From assembly GCA_021802165.1 (NCBI GenBank), contig JAKAAU010000001.1, positions 1 through 23,745 of the forward strand: a stretch of DNA of 23,745 nucleotides, in the 5' to 3' direction. The notes beneath the pieces are model-generated. The model was not told where the DNA came from. It ran no database searches and was given only the letters and a program-made list of their open reading frames with translations. A program made the position numbers and the translations under genes. The stretch comes from Thermoplasmata archaeon. GTDB lineage: Archaea > Thermoplasmatota > Thermoplasmata > Thermoplasmatales > Thermoplasmataceae. Below are positions 7,903 to 16,339 of the stretch, piece after piece. The stretch's first letter is position 1, and each line of letters opens with the position of its first letter.

Positions 7903-8058
7903 ATGACATTTGATATAATATCTACATTAATAACATTACATGCTGCTGCTTATAATCCCAATTCAGAAACTCTGTTTTTGCTTGTTATAATGGGTATGTG
8001 CGCAGCAATTGCTATAGGAGCAACAATATTTGTTAAGGAATTTATATTGAGAAAATAA
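7903..8058 (+). CDS. 51-aa single-helix membrane protein
   Basis: A short frame starting MTFDIISTLITLHAAAYNP with one clear membrane helix (about 24-46, rich in Leu, Ile, Ala, Gly) and a short charged end VKEFILRK. The well-placed TATA box at 7874-7884, the hydrophobic pattern and the basic cytoplasmic end support a real gene. No family is recognised. It sits alone on the plus strand between leftward-reading membrane protein genes, with about 125 non-coding bases after it. Confidence 0.6.
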   Translation: MTFDIISTLITLHAAAYNPNSETLFLLVIMGMCAAIAIGATIFVKEFILRK

Positions 8059-8183
8059 TTTTTATGATCTATTTTAGTTATCCATGATAATCTACCATAC
8101 AGAATATATTATAATTTGTATAGTAATTTTAAATCTTAATGAACTAATATTTATAGTTGGATACTGAAGGTAATAAAAATGTA

Positions 8184-9722
8184 TCATTTTTCAACCGGTC
8201 TAGCTATTTTAGAATCATGATTTTTTATAAGTATTGGTGTTTCAGGTATAGAATATCTGTACATTGTATCAATAGTGCTTAGCCACATAAACGGAAGTGA
8301 CACTGCCCATAGAATTGCAGAGAAATAGAGCTGCTGTTTAATGCCGAAGAATGGAAACATATCAGTAAGCCCTATAATTGATATATAGAAAAATACAAGG
8401 GCAGTCATACTAAACATCATTGAATTAAATTCTATATATGCTGCTTTCAATTTCTCAAGACTAAAATATACAAGATAAGTCAGTATTCCAGCTCCTATAC
8501 CCATTATATTCATCATTATGTAAATATTGTAATTAGAATATGCATAGTATGCCAGAGAAGGCACAAACCATATAAACATCATTATTGATGCTAGGGTCAT
8601 CAAGCCTGCCTTTACTTTCAAAGTTTTAATAAAGGGTTTCATTCCTAATTTTGTTATAGTATACATAAGGAAAATGCCTGAGATAAACATCATTATATTT
8701 ATTCCGTAAAAGAACAGCATTGAGGTTCGCTGCAGATGGAAAAATATGCCTATGACCTCCATAACAGGGATAAGCATAACAAAAAATATGGCCAACAGCG
8801 GGAAATAATTGCTATTTCTCAGATTCTTGATAGATGACACAAATTTTATTTTCGCCCTGCGATTGATGAAAACAGTCAGCATAAAGTTACTTAATAAAAG
8901 TAATAAAATGCTTTCAGAAAGTAATGTAGTGCTAATAACAGTTGCTACCACAGCAGCCACTGTGGGAAGTATAGCAGTAAGACCTTCACATTGGCAACTC
9001 AGGGCTGAGACACCACCACTTATTGCCGGAGTAATCATATTTGTTGCCTGCTTCTTTGCACGTGATTTTTTCCCCAGAATTCCAGTATTCAAATTTACAA
9101 TGCCGAAAATAAGGAAGTAGTTTTCGGTTAAAAGTGCTGCAAGTATAATATAAAGTATAATGGATTGTAATCCCATTGTGAAATATATGTAATTAACACG
9201 CATTATAATACCGTAATAAAATAGATACGGGACCTGTGATGAGGAAAAGTCAGCATATATTGAATCCACGACAATCTTTGTTGGTTCTACCGGAACAGAT
9301 ATTACAAAGAATCTTGAAATCAATAGCATAATAAATAGAATTAATATAAAGGCAGCCCCACGGTAAAATAACGGCTTGTTTGCTTTGAAATATAAATTGT
9401 CTATAATATCGGTATAAAATGCAAGTGTGAGTAGGACCATTATCTCCATTAATGGATATACTATGTACGTAAATAGGAGAATTATAAAGGTAAATAACCC
9501 AATGAACATAAAATAAAGATAAATTCTATTGATTATAGAATTCTTCCTGAAAAAAACCAGAAATGGCAATATAACATAGGGTATCAATAATATGATAAAT
9601 TGATATATGGAGGGATAAAGCCTTGTGGAAAATACTATAAATATACCAGTTAAAGCGGAATATATAAATAAATACAGGGTGAATATAGATATGATTATGC
9701 TCTCTACTACTTCTCTCTTCAT
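8184..9722 (-). CDS. polytopic membrane protein with SCQCEG motif
   Basis: 512 aa, almost entirely hydrophobic, with about 13-14 membrane helices. No transporter family is recognised. A Cys pair (Cys243, Cys245) lies in ITPAISGGVSALSCQCEGL, just before a long helix of Ala, Val and Thr. A basic stretch GKKSRAKKQ (217-225) precedes it, suggesting that loop is cytoplasmic. It has few His, so it is unlikely to be a haem b protein. It starts at ATG 9722 with no ribosome binding site, and about 94 bases separate it from the divergent iron-sulfur protein gene, so the two probably share a control region. A CxC motif in a membrane segment would suit metal binding or a thiol role, which is inference only. 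Confidence 0.8.
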   Translation of the reverse strand: MKREVVESIIISIFTLYLFIYSALTGIFIVFSTRLYPSIYQFIILLIPYVILPFLVFFRKNSIINRIYLYFMFIGLFTFIILLFTYIVYPLMEIMVLLTLAFYTDIIDNLYFKANKPLFYRGAAFILILFIMLLISRFFVISVPVEPTKIVVDSIYADFSSSQVPYLFYYGIIMRVNYIYFTMGLQSIILYIILAALLTENYFLIFGIVNLNTGILGKKSRAKKQATNMITPAISGGVSALSCQCEGLTAILPTVAAVVATVISTTLLSESILLLLLSNFMLTVFINRRAKIKFVSSIKNLRNSNYFPLLAIFFVMLIPVMEVIGIFFHLQRTSMLFFYGINIMMFISGIFLMYTITKLGMKPFIKTLKVKAGLMTLASIMMFIWFVPSLAYYAYSNYNIYIMMNIMGIGAGILTYLVYFSLEKLKAAYIEFNSMMFSMTALVFFYISIIGLTDMFPFFGIKQQLYFSAILWAVSLPFMWLSTIDTMYRYSIPETPILIKNHDSKIARPVEK

Positions 9723-9784
9723 TTAATCTTTTGATTATTGCTAAACAAGGATAAGTTTAATTATAGAATAATATCTACAATTAA

Positions 9785-9799
9785 TTAATAATAAAATTG
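9785..9799 (+). promoter_or_regulatory. TATA-like element for the iron-sulfur/ctaA unit
   Basis: TTAATAATAAAATTG centred about 24 bases before ATG 9816. It lies in the short divergent region shared with the leftward 512-aa protein gene. Confidence 0.4.
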
Positions 9800-9815
9800 T
9801 TTAATCGTGACATAG

Positions 9816-12029
9816 ATGCTTGATATTATATTTTTAATCGGTATTGTAACGATTGTGGTTATGGTAACATATATCATATTTGTATTTTCATATATAATCA
9901 GGCATAAAAATGATATTTCTTTTTTAAAGGTAGCTGCTATCGGGATATTTACCGCCATGATGGCGAGCATGCTCGATGCATTTTTGCTTTACATAACAAC
10001 AGTTCATAACTTTATTGATACTGCTCTAGCATTTTCTTTCGGAATGATTTTAATGTCGCAGCCAATTGTTGCGACATTCGTTGGAGTATTGCACGGTGGT
10101 CTGGATAGAAAAGGTTTGACTAGAGCAAATTCCACAGCATTTACAGGGTTAATAATATGGAATGAGGTTTCCATGGGACTTTTTCTGTTTTATCTATTCA
10201 ATCCGACAATAATACACTTTGATTATTATCATACATTCTATTCTCTGGATTTTGTTTCTGATCTAAGCAATGGAATAAACACAATATATTTTCTTGTACC
10301 AATGAGCGTGGAAATGTTTTTCTTATATCTTGTTTATAAACCAAAGGGTATGCATAAATATGCCGCCATATCAATATTTACCATGGATTTATTTGCTCCT
10401 ACTTTGCTTGGAAATGATGAATTTGTTTTCATAGGTGGTGTTGGGGAAACTGCAGTAATGATAATATTCATGGTAATATTTTTTGAATATATAGCAAAAC
10501 ATAGGCTCATGTTGCCGGAAGATGATGCTTACCATATAAAAATGATTTTTATTGATTATTTATTAATGGGGGCTGGAACCTTTATTGGAACGGTATTGTT
10601 AGACCCATTCGGACTTGCATGGATATTTTTTGCAGTGGCTATAATATTCGGTATGATCTATTATTTCCAGAGCATGTTTTCAATAAATAAGCCACATATT
10701 CAGGAAACAGAAAGCAATAATATAGTTATAAAACGGAAAAAGACTGTAAATAAACCCGCCAGACTAATATTTTTTGTTCTTGTTGCCTCTTTTGTTTCAG
10801 AACTTTTTATGGCTGGTTCAATGGATTTTGCAACGTATAATTACCTGCCATTTTTTAGAGTTATTGATACTCTGCCTGTATATCACGGAGCCAGTGTAGC
10901 AGGCTTCTATGCCCATGACGTCCTCAAAGAATTTGTTTCACCATTTGTACCCGCTAGCACCGGGCCCTATAATTTAATTGTTTTTTATGGCATGGTAGGA
11001 GGAGTTTATAAATTTACTCCGGTTTCAACATTCATAGAAATTCTTTATATAATTGGCTACATAACAGATTCACCAACGTTCCTTCTGATTATGGGAATAG
11101 AAATGATTGCGCTTGTTGTGGCACAGATACGCATATTGAAGGATAAAGGCAAGAAAATCAACTTAATTTTTGCAATTGCCGCATATCTGCTTTATACCAC
11201 AATAGGACCAAATTTTCTTAATCCATTATACTACAATAAGCTCCCATTATGGGCAAATACAGGTGCCCAGGCTGCACTATATCCATATCTTATTCTCCCC
11301 CTACTGGGCTCTTATGCACTGTATGCTTTTCTGGCACTGCTTTTTGGAAGAAGGTCATACTGCTCAACTCTATGTCCATCAGCTGTAATGTACGGAGGAA
11401 CCTTGGGGCAGTCAATGATAAAATATAATTACGAATCTAAAATAAGTAAAAAACAGAGAACTAGTTACTTCACCGATTCCGTACTATTTATAGCCACAGG
11501 CTCATGGATCTGGGCAATACTTGCATCTTTATTTTCATATATGTATACAACTACTGGAAATCTAAGTTTCAGCATATATGGAATTGACCCGTCCGTTTTC
11601 TATTCTTATTTTATATGGAATATATTATGGTATGTTTTCTTTTTCTCTATACCATTTGTTGGCATGAGCCCCTGCAGAAAATACGGCTGGTGTTCAACAG
11701 GAACACTTATAGGTTTTTTCAGTGTGCTTGGATTTTTCAAGCTCAAGGTAAAGGATAAAAATGTATGTAGAACATGCAAAACAAAGGATTGTGCTACATC
11801 CTGCGAGGTTGGGCTATCCACAATGCCAGGTTCGTTTATAAAAAGTGGCCAGTTCAAAAGCGTAAAATGTGTGGGTTCCGGAGACTGCATTAGAGCATGT
11901 CCCTATGGAAATATATATTTTTACGATGTAAGGAATTATTTACGGGAAAAATTTGGGCATAGAAATAAAGAATTTAATAATAGTGAAGAATTTGTAATGG
12001 TGAGAAAGAACACAGAACTTAAAAAGTAA
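9816..12029 (+). CDS. large polytopic protein with NapH/NosR/CcoG-like iron-sulfur C-terminus
   Basis: 737 aa. The first 500 residues form about 12-13 membrane helices of no recognised family, with several His at helix ends (His64, His93, His357, His367). The C-terminal 230 residues resemble the NapH/NosR/CcoG type: GRRSYCSTLCP (511-521), PCRKYGWCSTGTLIGFF (619-635, one CxxxCP replaced by Cx5C), then ferredoxin-like CRTCKTKDCATSC (651-663) and CVGSGDCIRACP (685-696). In the last motif the usual second Cys is Ser688. It would pass electrons across or along the membrane. CcoG relatives reduce Cu(II) for oxidase assembly, which fits the neighbouring ctaA and oxidase genes, but that role is inferred. 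The 12-base gap to ctaA implies one operon. Confidence 0.8.
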   Translation: MLDIIFLIGIVTIVVMVTYIIFVFSYIIRHKNDISFLKVAAIGIFTAMMASMLDAFLLYITTVHNFIDTALAFSFGMILMSQPIVATFVGVLHGGLDRKGLTRANSTAFTGLIIWNEVSMGLFLFYLFNPTIIHFDYYHTFYSLDFVSDLSNGINTIYFLVPMSVEMFFLYLVYKPKGMHKYAAISIFTMDLFAPTLLGNDEFVFIGGVGETAVMIIFMVIFFEYIAKHRLMLPEDDAYHIKMIFIDYLLMGAGTFIGTVLLDPFGLAWIFFAVAIIFGMIYYFQSMFSINKPHIQETESNNIVIKRKKTVNKPARLIFFVLVASFVSELFMAGSMDFATYNYLPFFRVIDTLPVYHGASVAGFYAHDVLKEFVSPFVPASTGPYNLIVFYGMVGGVYKFTPVSTFIEILYIIGYITDSPTFLLIMGIEMIALVVAQIRILKDKGKKINLIFAIAAYLLYTTIGPNFLNPLYYNKLPLWANTGAQAALYPYLILPLLGSYALYAFLALLFGRRSYCSTLCPSAVMYGGTLGQSMIKYNYESKISKKQRTSYFTDSVLFIATGSWIWAILASLFSYMYTTTGNLSFSIYGIDPSVFYSYFIWNILWYVFFFSIPFVGMSPCRKYGWCSTGTLIGFFSVLGFFKLKVKDKNVCRTCKTKDCATSCEVGLSTMPGSFIKSGQFKSVKCVGSGDCIRACPYGNIYFYDVRNYLREKFGHRNKEFNNSEEFVMVRKNTELKK

Positions 12030-12041
12030 ATGGTGAATTGA

Positions 12042-12818
12042 ATGAATGTTATTTTATATTATTATTTTGTATTCCAGGTAATTCTTGCTTTTGGAATAAT
12101 TATAGTAGGTGGAACAGTTGAGGGGTATGGATATGGACTATCGCTTGGAACCAAGTGGCCGTACACAAAGGATATGCCATTGAAGGCAAAAGCAGGTGAC
12201 CCAGAGGTATGGCATAGAATACTTGCCACATTGCTGGGGATAAATGCGGTAATAATGGTTGTTTTAATACATGGATCACTGGAAATAACAGGTTTAATTC
12301 TGGTAATTATAACTGCACTATTGGGCATGGCCACTCTTTACACTCTGGCGGGAAAAGCGCCGTCAGTGGTTCAGGGGCTACATGACATTCTAGCCTATTC
12401 AACTGCCCTTACATATCTTTTAATCATTTATCCCGTGGCTGGAAATGTTCTGTCACTGATTTATCACAACATACCTCTGTACTTTTTCTTCGCCGTTATA
12501 TATATGGGTGGAATGACAACCGGAGAAAGAGGATACCAGAAAGCTATTGGATATTTCAAAATACCCAAAACAAAGGCACAGTGGATCTGGACAATTCATG
12601 GCCTGGCGGTATTACTGTTTTTGTTTACACTGATCTTGTTTTTCTTTAACTACAATGTTGCATTGATAATAATCGGATTTCAGATAATAGTAGGCATAAT
12701 AGTATTTATTTCTGTAAATAAATCAGCATCCAGACCAGGATTCATAGTACCCATGCACCAGTTTTTTACCATATTAATCGTTCTTTCAATCGTATTTCAG
12801 CTAAGTGTATTCAGATAA
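12042..12818 (+). CDS. ctaA: haem A synthase-like protein
   Basis: 258 aa with about eight membrane helices, expected to oxidise haem O to haem A for the oxidase. The family segment GGTVEGYGYGLSLGTKWP (23-40) matches the GGxVxxTGxGLSCPxWP pattern of CtaA. Four helix His are in the expected repeated arrangement: His58 (PEVWHRILA, with the conserved Glu55), His114 (GLHDILA), His186 (IHGLAV) and His239 (PMHQFF). The Cys pair of the first outer loop in many bacterial CtaA is absent. Start at ATG 12042 is set by GGTGA at 12032-12036. It is the second gene after the iron-sulfur protein and convergent with the HTH_10 regulator. Another haem-b protein of similar build is a less likely alternative. 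Confidence 0.8.
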   Translation: MNVILYYYFVFQVILAFGIIIVGGTVEGYGYGLSLGTKWPYTKDMPLKAKAGDPEVWHRILATLLGINAVIMVVLIHGSLEITGLILVIITALLGMATLYTLAGKAPSVVQGLHDILAYSTALTYLLIIYPVAGNVLSLIYHNIPLYFFFAVIYMGGMTTGERGYQKAIGYFKIPKTKAQWIWTIHGLAVLLFLFTLILFFFNYNVALIIIGFQIIVGIIVFISVNKSASRPGFIVPMHQFFTILIVLSIVFQLSVFR

Positions 12819-12901
12819 AACTGGTTCAATAAATTTATTTTGATATCAAAAATCTATAGATATTATATGTCTATAATGATCTAAACTCCCATGACAATAA
12901 T

Positions 12902-13528
12902 CTATTTTATGGTTTTTTGGATGACCTGCCTCAACTGGCGCCTCAACAGGAGGTCCAGAGTTGTAGGAGGGATATTTAGAATAGATGAAAGTTCCTTTAG
13001 CCCGACTTTTTTGGGCACATCAAAATAACCTCTTTCAAATGCCTCTTTCAGTATATATTCCGACTTGATATTTATGTGCCTGCCGTTATATGTTCTGATT
13101 TTACTGTCCTTTATATCATATACCTCTTTTAAGGATTCATCTATATGCCTTATTTTATTGTAATTGTTGACATTCATCTCCCAGAATATGTTTCCAGAAT
13201 AGTCTATCCTCTCAAGTTTTATTTTATTGGTAGGGCTCATGAGCTTACGCCTCATGAGTTCAATCAGGGGGCAGCTTTTTGTTAAAACATTGACTGTTAT
13301 ACAGTTGCTCTCTCTTTCTATTACCTCTACTTCATAGGAATGCGGATAGTTTTCAAGATATGATACGGTCTTATCAAGAAGGTCTTCTGACTCAGCATAT
13401 ATGGCCAGGGTCTCATAAACATAATTATCACGCAGTTCCTGATTAACAATTTTAATTCGCACATTGTAGTCATTTATCATCTGTGATGCGAAACATTTTT
13501 CATATTTAAATGAGTACAGTACCTGCAT
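12902..13528 (-). CDS. HTH_10 (Bat-like) transcription regulator
   Basis: 208 aa. The C-terminal helix-turn-helix (about 158-206: YILKEAFERGYFDVPKK, then LKELSSILNI and TLDLLLRRQLR) follows the Bat/HTH_10 pattern of archaeal regulators. The N-terminal 150 residues are a beta-rich domain like those placed before HTH_10 in DmsR-type proteins, and could sense a ligand. Three Cys (12, 76, 86) are available. Start at ATG 13528, with TATA-like runs at 13541-13560 about 20-25 bases upstream, so probably leaderless. It converges with ctaA (83 bases between stops) and diverges from the MFS gene. Control of the neighbouring respiratory or transporter genes is possible but not shown. Confidence 0.8.
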   Translation of the reverse strand: MQVLYSFKYEKCFASQMINDYNVRIKIVNQELRDNYVYETLAIYAESEDLLDKTVSYLENYPHSYEVEVIERESNCITVNVLTKSCPLIELMRRKLMSPTNKIKLERIDYSGNIFWEMNVNNYNKIRHIDESLKEVYDIKDSKIRTYNGRHINIKSEYILKEAFERGYFDVPKKVGLKELSSILNIPPTTLDLLLRRQLRQVIQKTIK

Positions 13529-13678
13529 TTCTTATCTGTTAATTATAACCTTATAATTATTAAAGATTGTTGTGGAAGGGTATATTTATGAAATTTTGAA
13601 TCCGTTTATGTGCATGATTTGACGAAATGCATTCTTTTTTTATACTATATTTGATAATTTTTATTTATTTCTGGATGT

Positions 13679-13690
13679 AGTATACAAAAT
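13679..13690 (+). promoter_or_regulatory. TATA box of the MFS gene
   Basis: AGTATACAAAAT, centred 24 bases before ATG 13709. It also marks 13709 as the preferred start over the two ATGs 12 and 15 bases downstream. Confidence 0.5.
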
Positions 13691-13708
13691 GATTTAACAA
13701 ATAACGAG

Positions 13709-14893
13709 ATGTGGGTATGTATGATGCGAGTATTTGATAGAAAACAGTTCAGGATTCTTTCACTGGTATCGGTAACAATTGGGTTAAGAACCTTAGGTCT
13801 ATTCATGGTTTTGCCAATATTTACCCTTTATGGAGAAAAATTCACAGGTTCTTATTTACTTATTGGCATTGCCCTGGGAGCATACGGGATTACAATGGCT
13901 ATTTTCCAGACGCCGTTGGGAAGGCTTTCTGATCGTTATGGAAGGAAATTGATCATATCAATAGGCATTGTTACCTTTGTAATAGGGAATTTGATATGTG
14001 CTGATCCGGTAAATATCTATGGCTTAATACTGGGCAGGCTTGTTGAGGGGGCTGGTGCAGTAAGTTCGGCCGGTATAGCACTGGTACATGAAAGTGTTCC
14101 GGTGGAAAGAAGGAACGTATCCGATGCAATTATAGGCATAGGAATCGGTTTTTCATTTATGATCGGCGTTATTATCGGCCCATTATTAACAACAATAGTT
14201 AACTATTCATTTATTTTCATCATAGCTGCAATTATAGGAATAGCCTCGTTTATTCCATTATTAATGGTAAATGAAGTAAAAAAGGAGAGAATGTTCAAAA
14301 TAAAGAGCAAAATTGATTCCAAGCTAGCAGTAATATCCATCATAAGCTTTTTTATCTACTTTTATATGATAGTTTTCTATTTTTATCTACCATTATACTC
14401 ACTTAAATATTTCCCTGTCAACCGTTTCTATGAGTTTTTGATACCTGTGGTTATTATAGCAGGGATTATAGGGTTGGCTATAGCAAGGCCAGCGGACAAG
14501 AACAAGACAGTATTATTTTCACTTGTATCGTTAATAGTTCTATTGGTAAGTATCCCACTATTTTTCTTGAATAATAGGGTGAATGATGTAACATATTTTG
14601 GATTAAGCGTCGCAGCTTTCTACTCCGGGTATATAATCAGTGAGACAGTTTTCCCCACTCTTATTACAAGACTTGCACCAAAAAACAGTTACGGGGGAAA
14701 TCTAGGATTTTATACATCAATGCAGCATGCAGGTGTGTTTTTTGGAGCCCTATTTACGGGATTATTGATAATTAAAATCAATCAGGATATTTCAATTATG
14801 ATTCTCCTTATTGCATCGTTCATCTTCAGTATAATACTTCTGTATTTCATTACCCACTTCAGAGAAATTTATCTGAATAGAAAAAATGATTGA
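13709..14893 (+). CDS. major facilitator superfamily transporter
   Basis: 394 aa, 12 predicted membrane helices in two halves joined by a basic cytoplasmic loop (VNEVKKERMFKIKSKIDSK). The MFS motif A is complete in loop 2-3 (GRLSDRYGRK, 71-80), and GRLVEGAGAV (helix 4) also fits the family, of the drug-efflux/YajR-like kind. The substrate cannot be read from the sequence. Start is ATG 13709 on the strength of the TATA box; ATG 13721 or 13724 are alternatives. It is single and divergent from the HTH_10 regulator, 180 bases between starts, so regulation by that protein is possible. Confidence 0.9.
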   Translation: MWVCMMRVFDRKQFRILSLVSVTIGLRTLGLFMVLPIFTLYGEKFTGSYLLIGIALGAYGITMAIFQTPLGRLSDRYGRKLIISIGIVTFVIGNLICADPVNIYGLILGRLVEGAGAVSSAGIALVHESVPVERRNVSDAIIGIGIGFSFMIGVIIGPLLTTIVNYSFIFIIAAIIGIASFIPLLMVNEVKKERMFKIKSKIDSKLAVISIISFFIYFYMIVFYFYLPLYSLKYFPVNRFYEFLIPVVIIAGIIGLAIARPADKNKTVLFSLVSLIVLLVSIPLFFLNNRVNDVTYFGLSVAAFYSGYIISETVFPTLITRLAPKNSYGGNLGFYTSMQHAGVFFGALFTGLLIIKINQDISIMILLIASFIFSIILLYFITHFREIYLNRKND

Positions 14894-14970
14894 ATTCCAT
14901 ATATAATGGTATTCATAGAATATATTAAACAATTTATAATTTAAAACATCGTGGAATAATAAGGGTATTT

Positions 14971-15468
14971 ATGAAAAAATGGATACTGATACTAGGCGTG
15001 ATAATGGTGCTCATCGGTGCCTCCATGTATGCTTACAGCAGCTTTGAAAAGCCGAAAATAAGTGAGAAAAGTTTTACTATAAAGGGCGATGAATATATAT
15101 CAAAGAATATAACCGTTGATTCTAAAAGCTTTATAATATCTGTTACAAATCCTACAAGCCATTCCGGTCTAGTATTATCTAAAAATGTCAGTGAAATAAC
15201 AAATAATTCTATGCTTTCCAGAATGGGAATACCTACATATACTAGTTTTGGGAATATAAAAGAATATAGAAATCTTACCAAAGGAAATTATTCATTTATA
15301 GAATTTTCAACGTCAAAACCATCAACATCAATAACATACGGTGCCACTGAATATCTTGTATATATAGGATATGTTGGCGACTTTGCAACGACGCTCCTAG
15401 TTATAGGTGGAATTGTGCTGATTGCTGGAATAGTACTAAACAAGAACTTTAAATTGAGCAAATTTTAA
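14971..15468 (+). CDS. exported two-helix protein, unknown
   Basis: 165 aa. An N-terminal helix (3-24, after MKK) and a C-terminal helix (about 136-157) enclose about 110 polar residues, rich in Ser, Thr and Asn-x-Ser/Thr, predicted to lie outside the membrane. No Cys, no recognised domain. A TATA-like TTTATAATTTAAAAC at 14933-14947 lies about 30 bases before ATG 14971. It follows the MFS gene by 77 bases on the same strand but probably has its own promoter. The build (two anchors and a beta-rich loop) is common among surface proteins of wall-less archaea. No function is assigned. Confidence 0.7.
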   Translation: MKKWILILGVIMVLIGASMYAYSSFEKPKISEKSFTIKGDEYISKNITVDSKSFIISVTNPTSHSGLVLSKNVSEITNNSMLSRMGIPTYTSFGNIKEYRNLTKGNYSFIEFSTSKPSTSITYGATEYLVYIGYVGDFATTLLVIGGIVLIAGIVLNKNFKLSKF

Positions 15469-15528
15469 ACATATATTTTAACGCTAAAAAGTTAAAATAG
15501 TATTTTAGTATAACCTATTTAGCCGACT

Positions 15529-15602
15529 GGGTCCGTAGCTCAGCTAGGTAGAGCGATGGACTCTTAATCCATCGGTCAAGGGTTCAAATCCCTTCGGACC
15601 CG
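15529..15602 (+). tRNA. tRNA-Lys (CTT)
   Basis: A complete cloverleaf of 74 bases without intron. The acceptor stem GGGTCCG pairs fully with CGGACCC, with discriminator G at 15602. D-stem is GCTC/GAGC, anticodon stem ATGGA/TCCAT around the loop CTCTTAA (anticodon CTT), and T-arm AAGGG-TTCAAAT-CCCTT. The CCA end is not encoded. A TATA-like run TATTTTAGTATAACC lies about 20-28 bases upstream. No copy of the 3' end that would indicate an att site was seen downstream. The following 233 bases up to the next gene hold no recognised feature apart from that gene's promoter. Confidence 0.96.
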
Positions 15603-15806
15603 CTCCAATATCAATTTATCTAACATTTGTTTCTGACACGCTATTCTTTCTTGAAAAACTCAACCCAAAGAGATATGAGTTCTACCACATGATCTTTTTT
15701 AAAAAGTGCTTGCACTTTGTACGTCGTTGCAATATGATTTTTTCAACATTTTTATATTTATAAAAGACCGATTTTAGAATAACATATTTAGCTTCTAATA
15801 CAATAA

Positions 15807-15820
15807 CTTTATATATATCC
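15807..15820 (+). promoter_or_regulatory. TATA box for the 78-aa gene
   Basis: CTTTATATATATCC, a strong archaeal TATA element centred about 23 bases before ATG 15836, which predicts a leaderless mRNA. Confidence 0.6.
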
Positions 15821-15835
15821 ATACATTTAAATGTC

Positions 15836-16072
15836 ATGTCAAAAATAGAGAATTACAATGATGCCGAAAATGAGGCAAAAGTCTGGTTAAATGATAAATA
15901 TCCAAAAAATCTTGGTGCTAAATTCTCAAAAATATGGAAAGAAGATGAAAATACTTGGAGTATTACAGGAATTGTTTTAATAAAAATAGGTTTAATGAAA
16001 AAAGGTAAGAAGACTTTTAAATTACAATTAGGAGCTGAAAGTGGCGAAATAATAGGCTATAGTGATTATTAG
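15836..16072 (+). CDS. small soluble protein, unknown
   Basis: 78 aa, basic, no membrane helix and no Cys. The pattern (acidic helix at 5-20, TWSITGIVLIKIG strand at 41-53, then KTFKLQLGAESGEIIGY) looks like a compact alpha-beta fold such as a PepSY-like or SRPBCC-like small domain, but no family is truly recognised. The strong TATA box at the leaderless distance supports both the gene and the start. It stands alone, with 267 gene-free bases after it that contain only A/T-rich sequence and the promoter of the next gene. Confidence 0.65.
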   Translation: MSKIENYNDAENEAKVWLNDKYPKNLGAKFSKIWKEDENTWSITGIVLIKIGLMKKGKKTFKLQLGAESGEIIGYSDY

Positions 16073-16309
16073 ACGTTATATGAGTTTAAGGCTACATAAT
16101 CACAAATTTTTTCATGTAAAATCATTAAATTATGCGTCCTATAATAATATCTTTTATATTAACACATATCTGGTAATAGAATGTAAGAAGATATAATATT
16201 CAAGAAACTAATTTATATAAATCATTATAAACAAATAATAAAATGTTTGAATCTATTAAATTAATCGCCTCCGTGAATGTGTTGGTTCGATATATCTTTT
16301 TAAACAAAA

Positions 16310-16320
16310 GATTATATATC
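16310..16320 (+). promoter_or_regulatory. TATA box for the 131-aa gene
   Basis: GATTATATATC, centred 25 bases before ATG 16340, leaderless arrangement. Confidence 0.55.
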
Positions 16321-16339
16321 CTTTTTTGTATACTGAATT

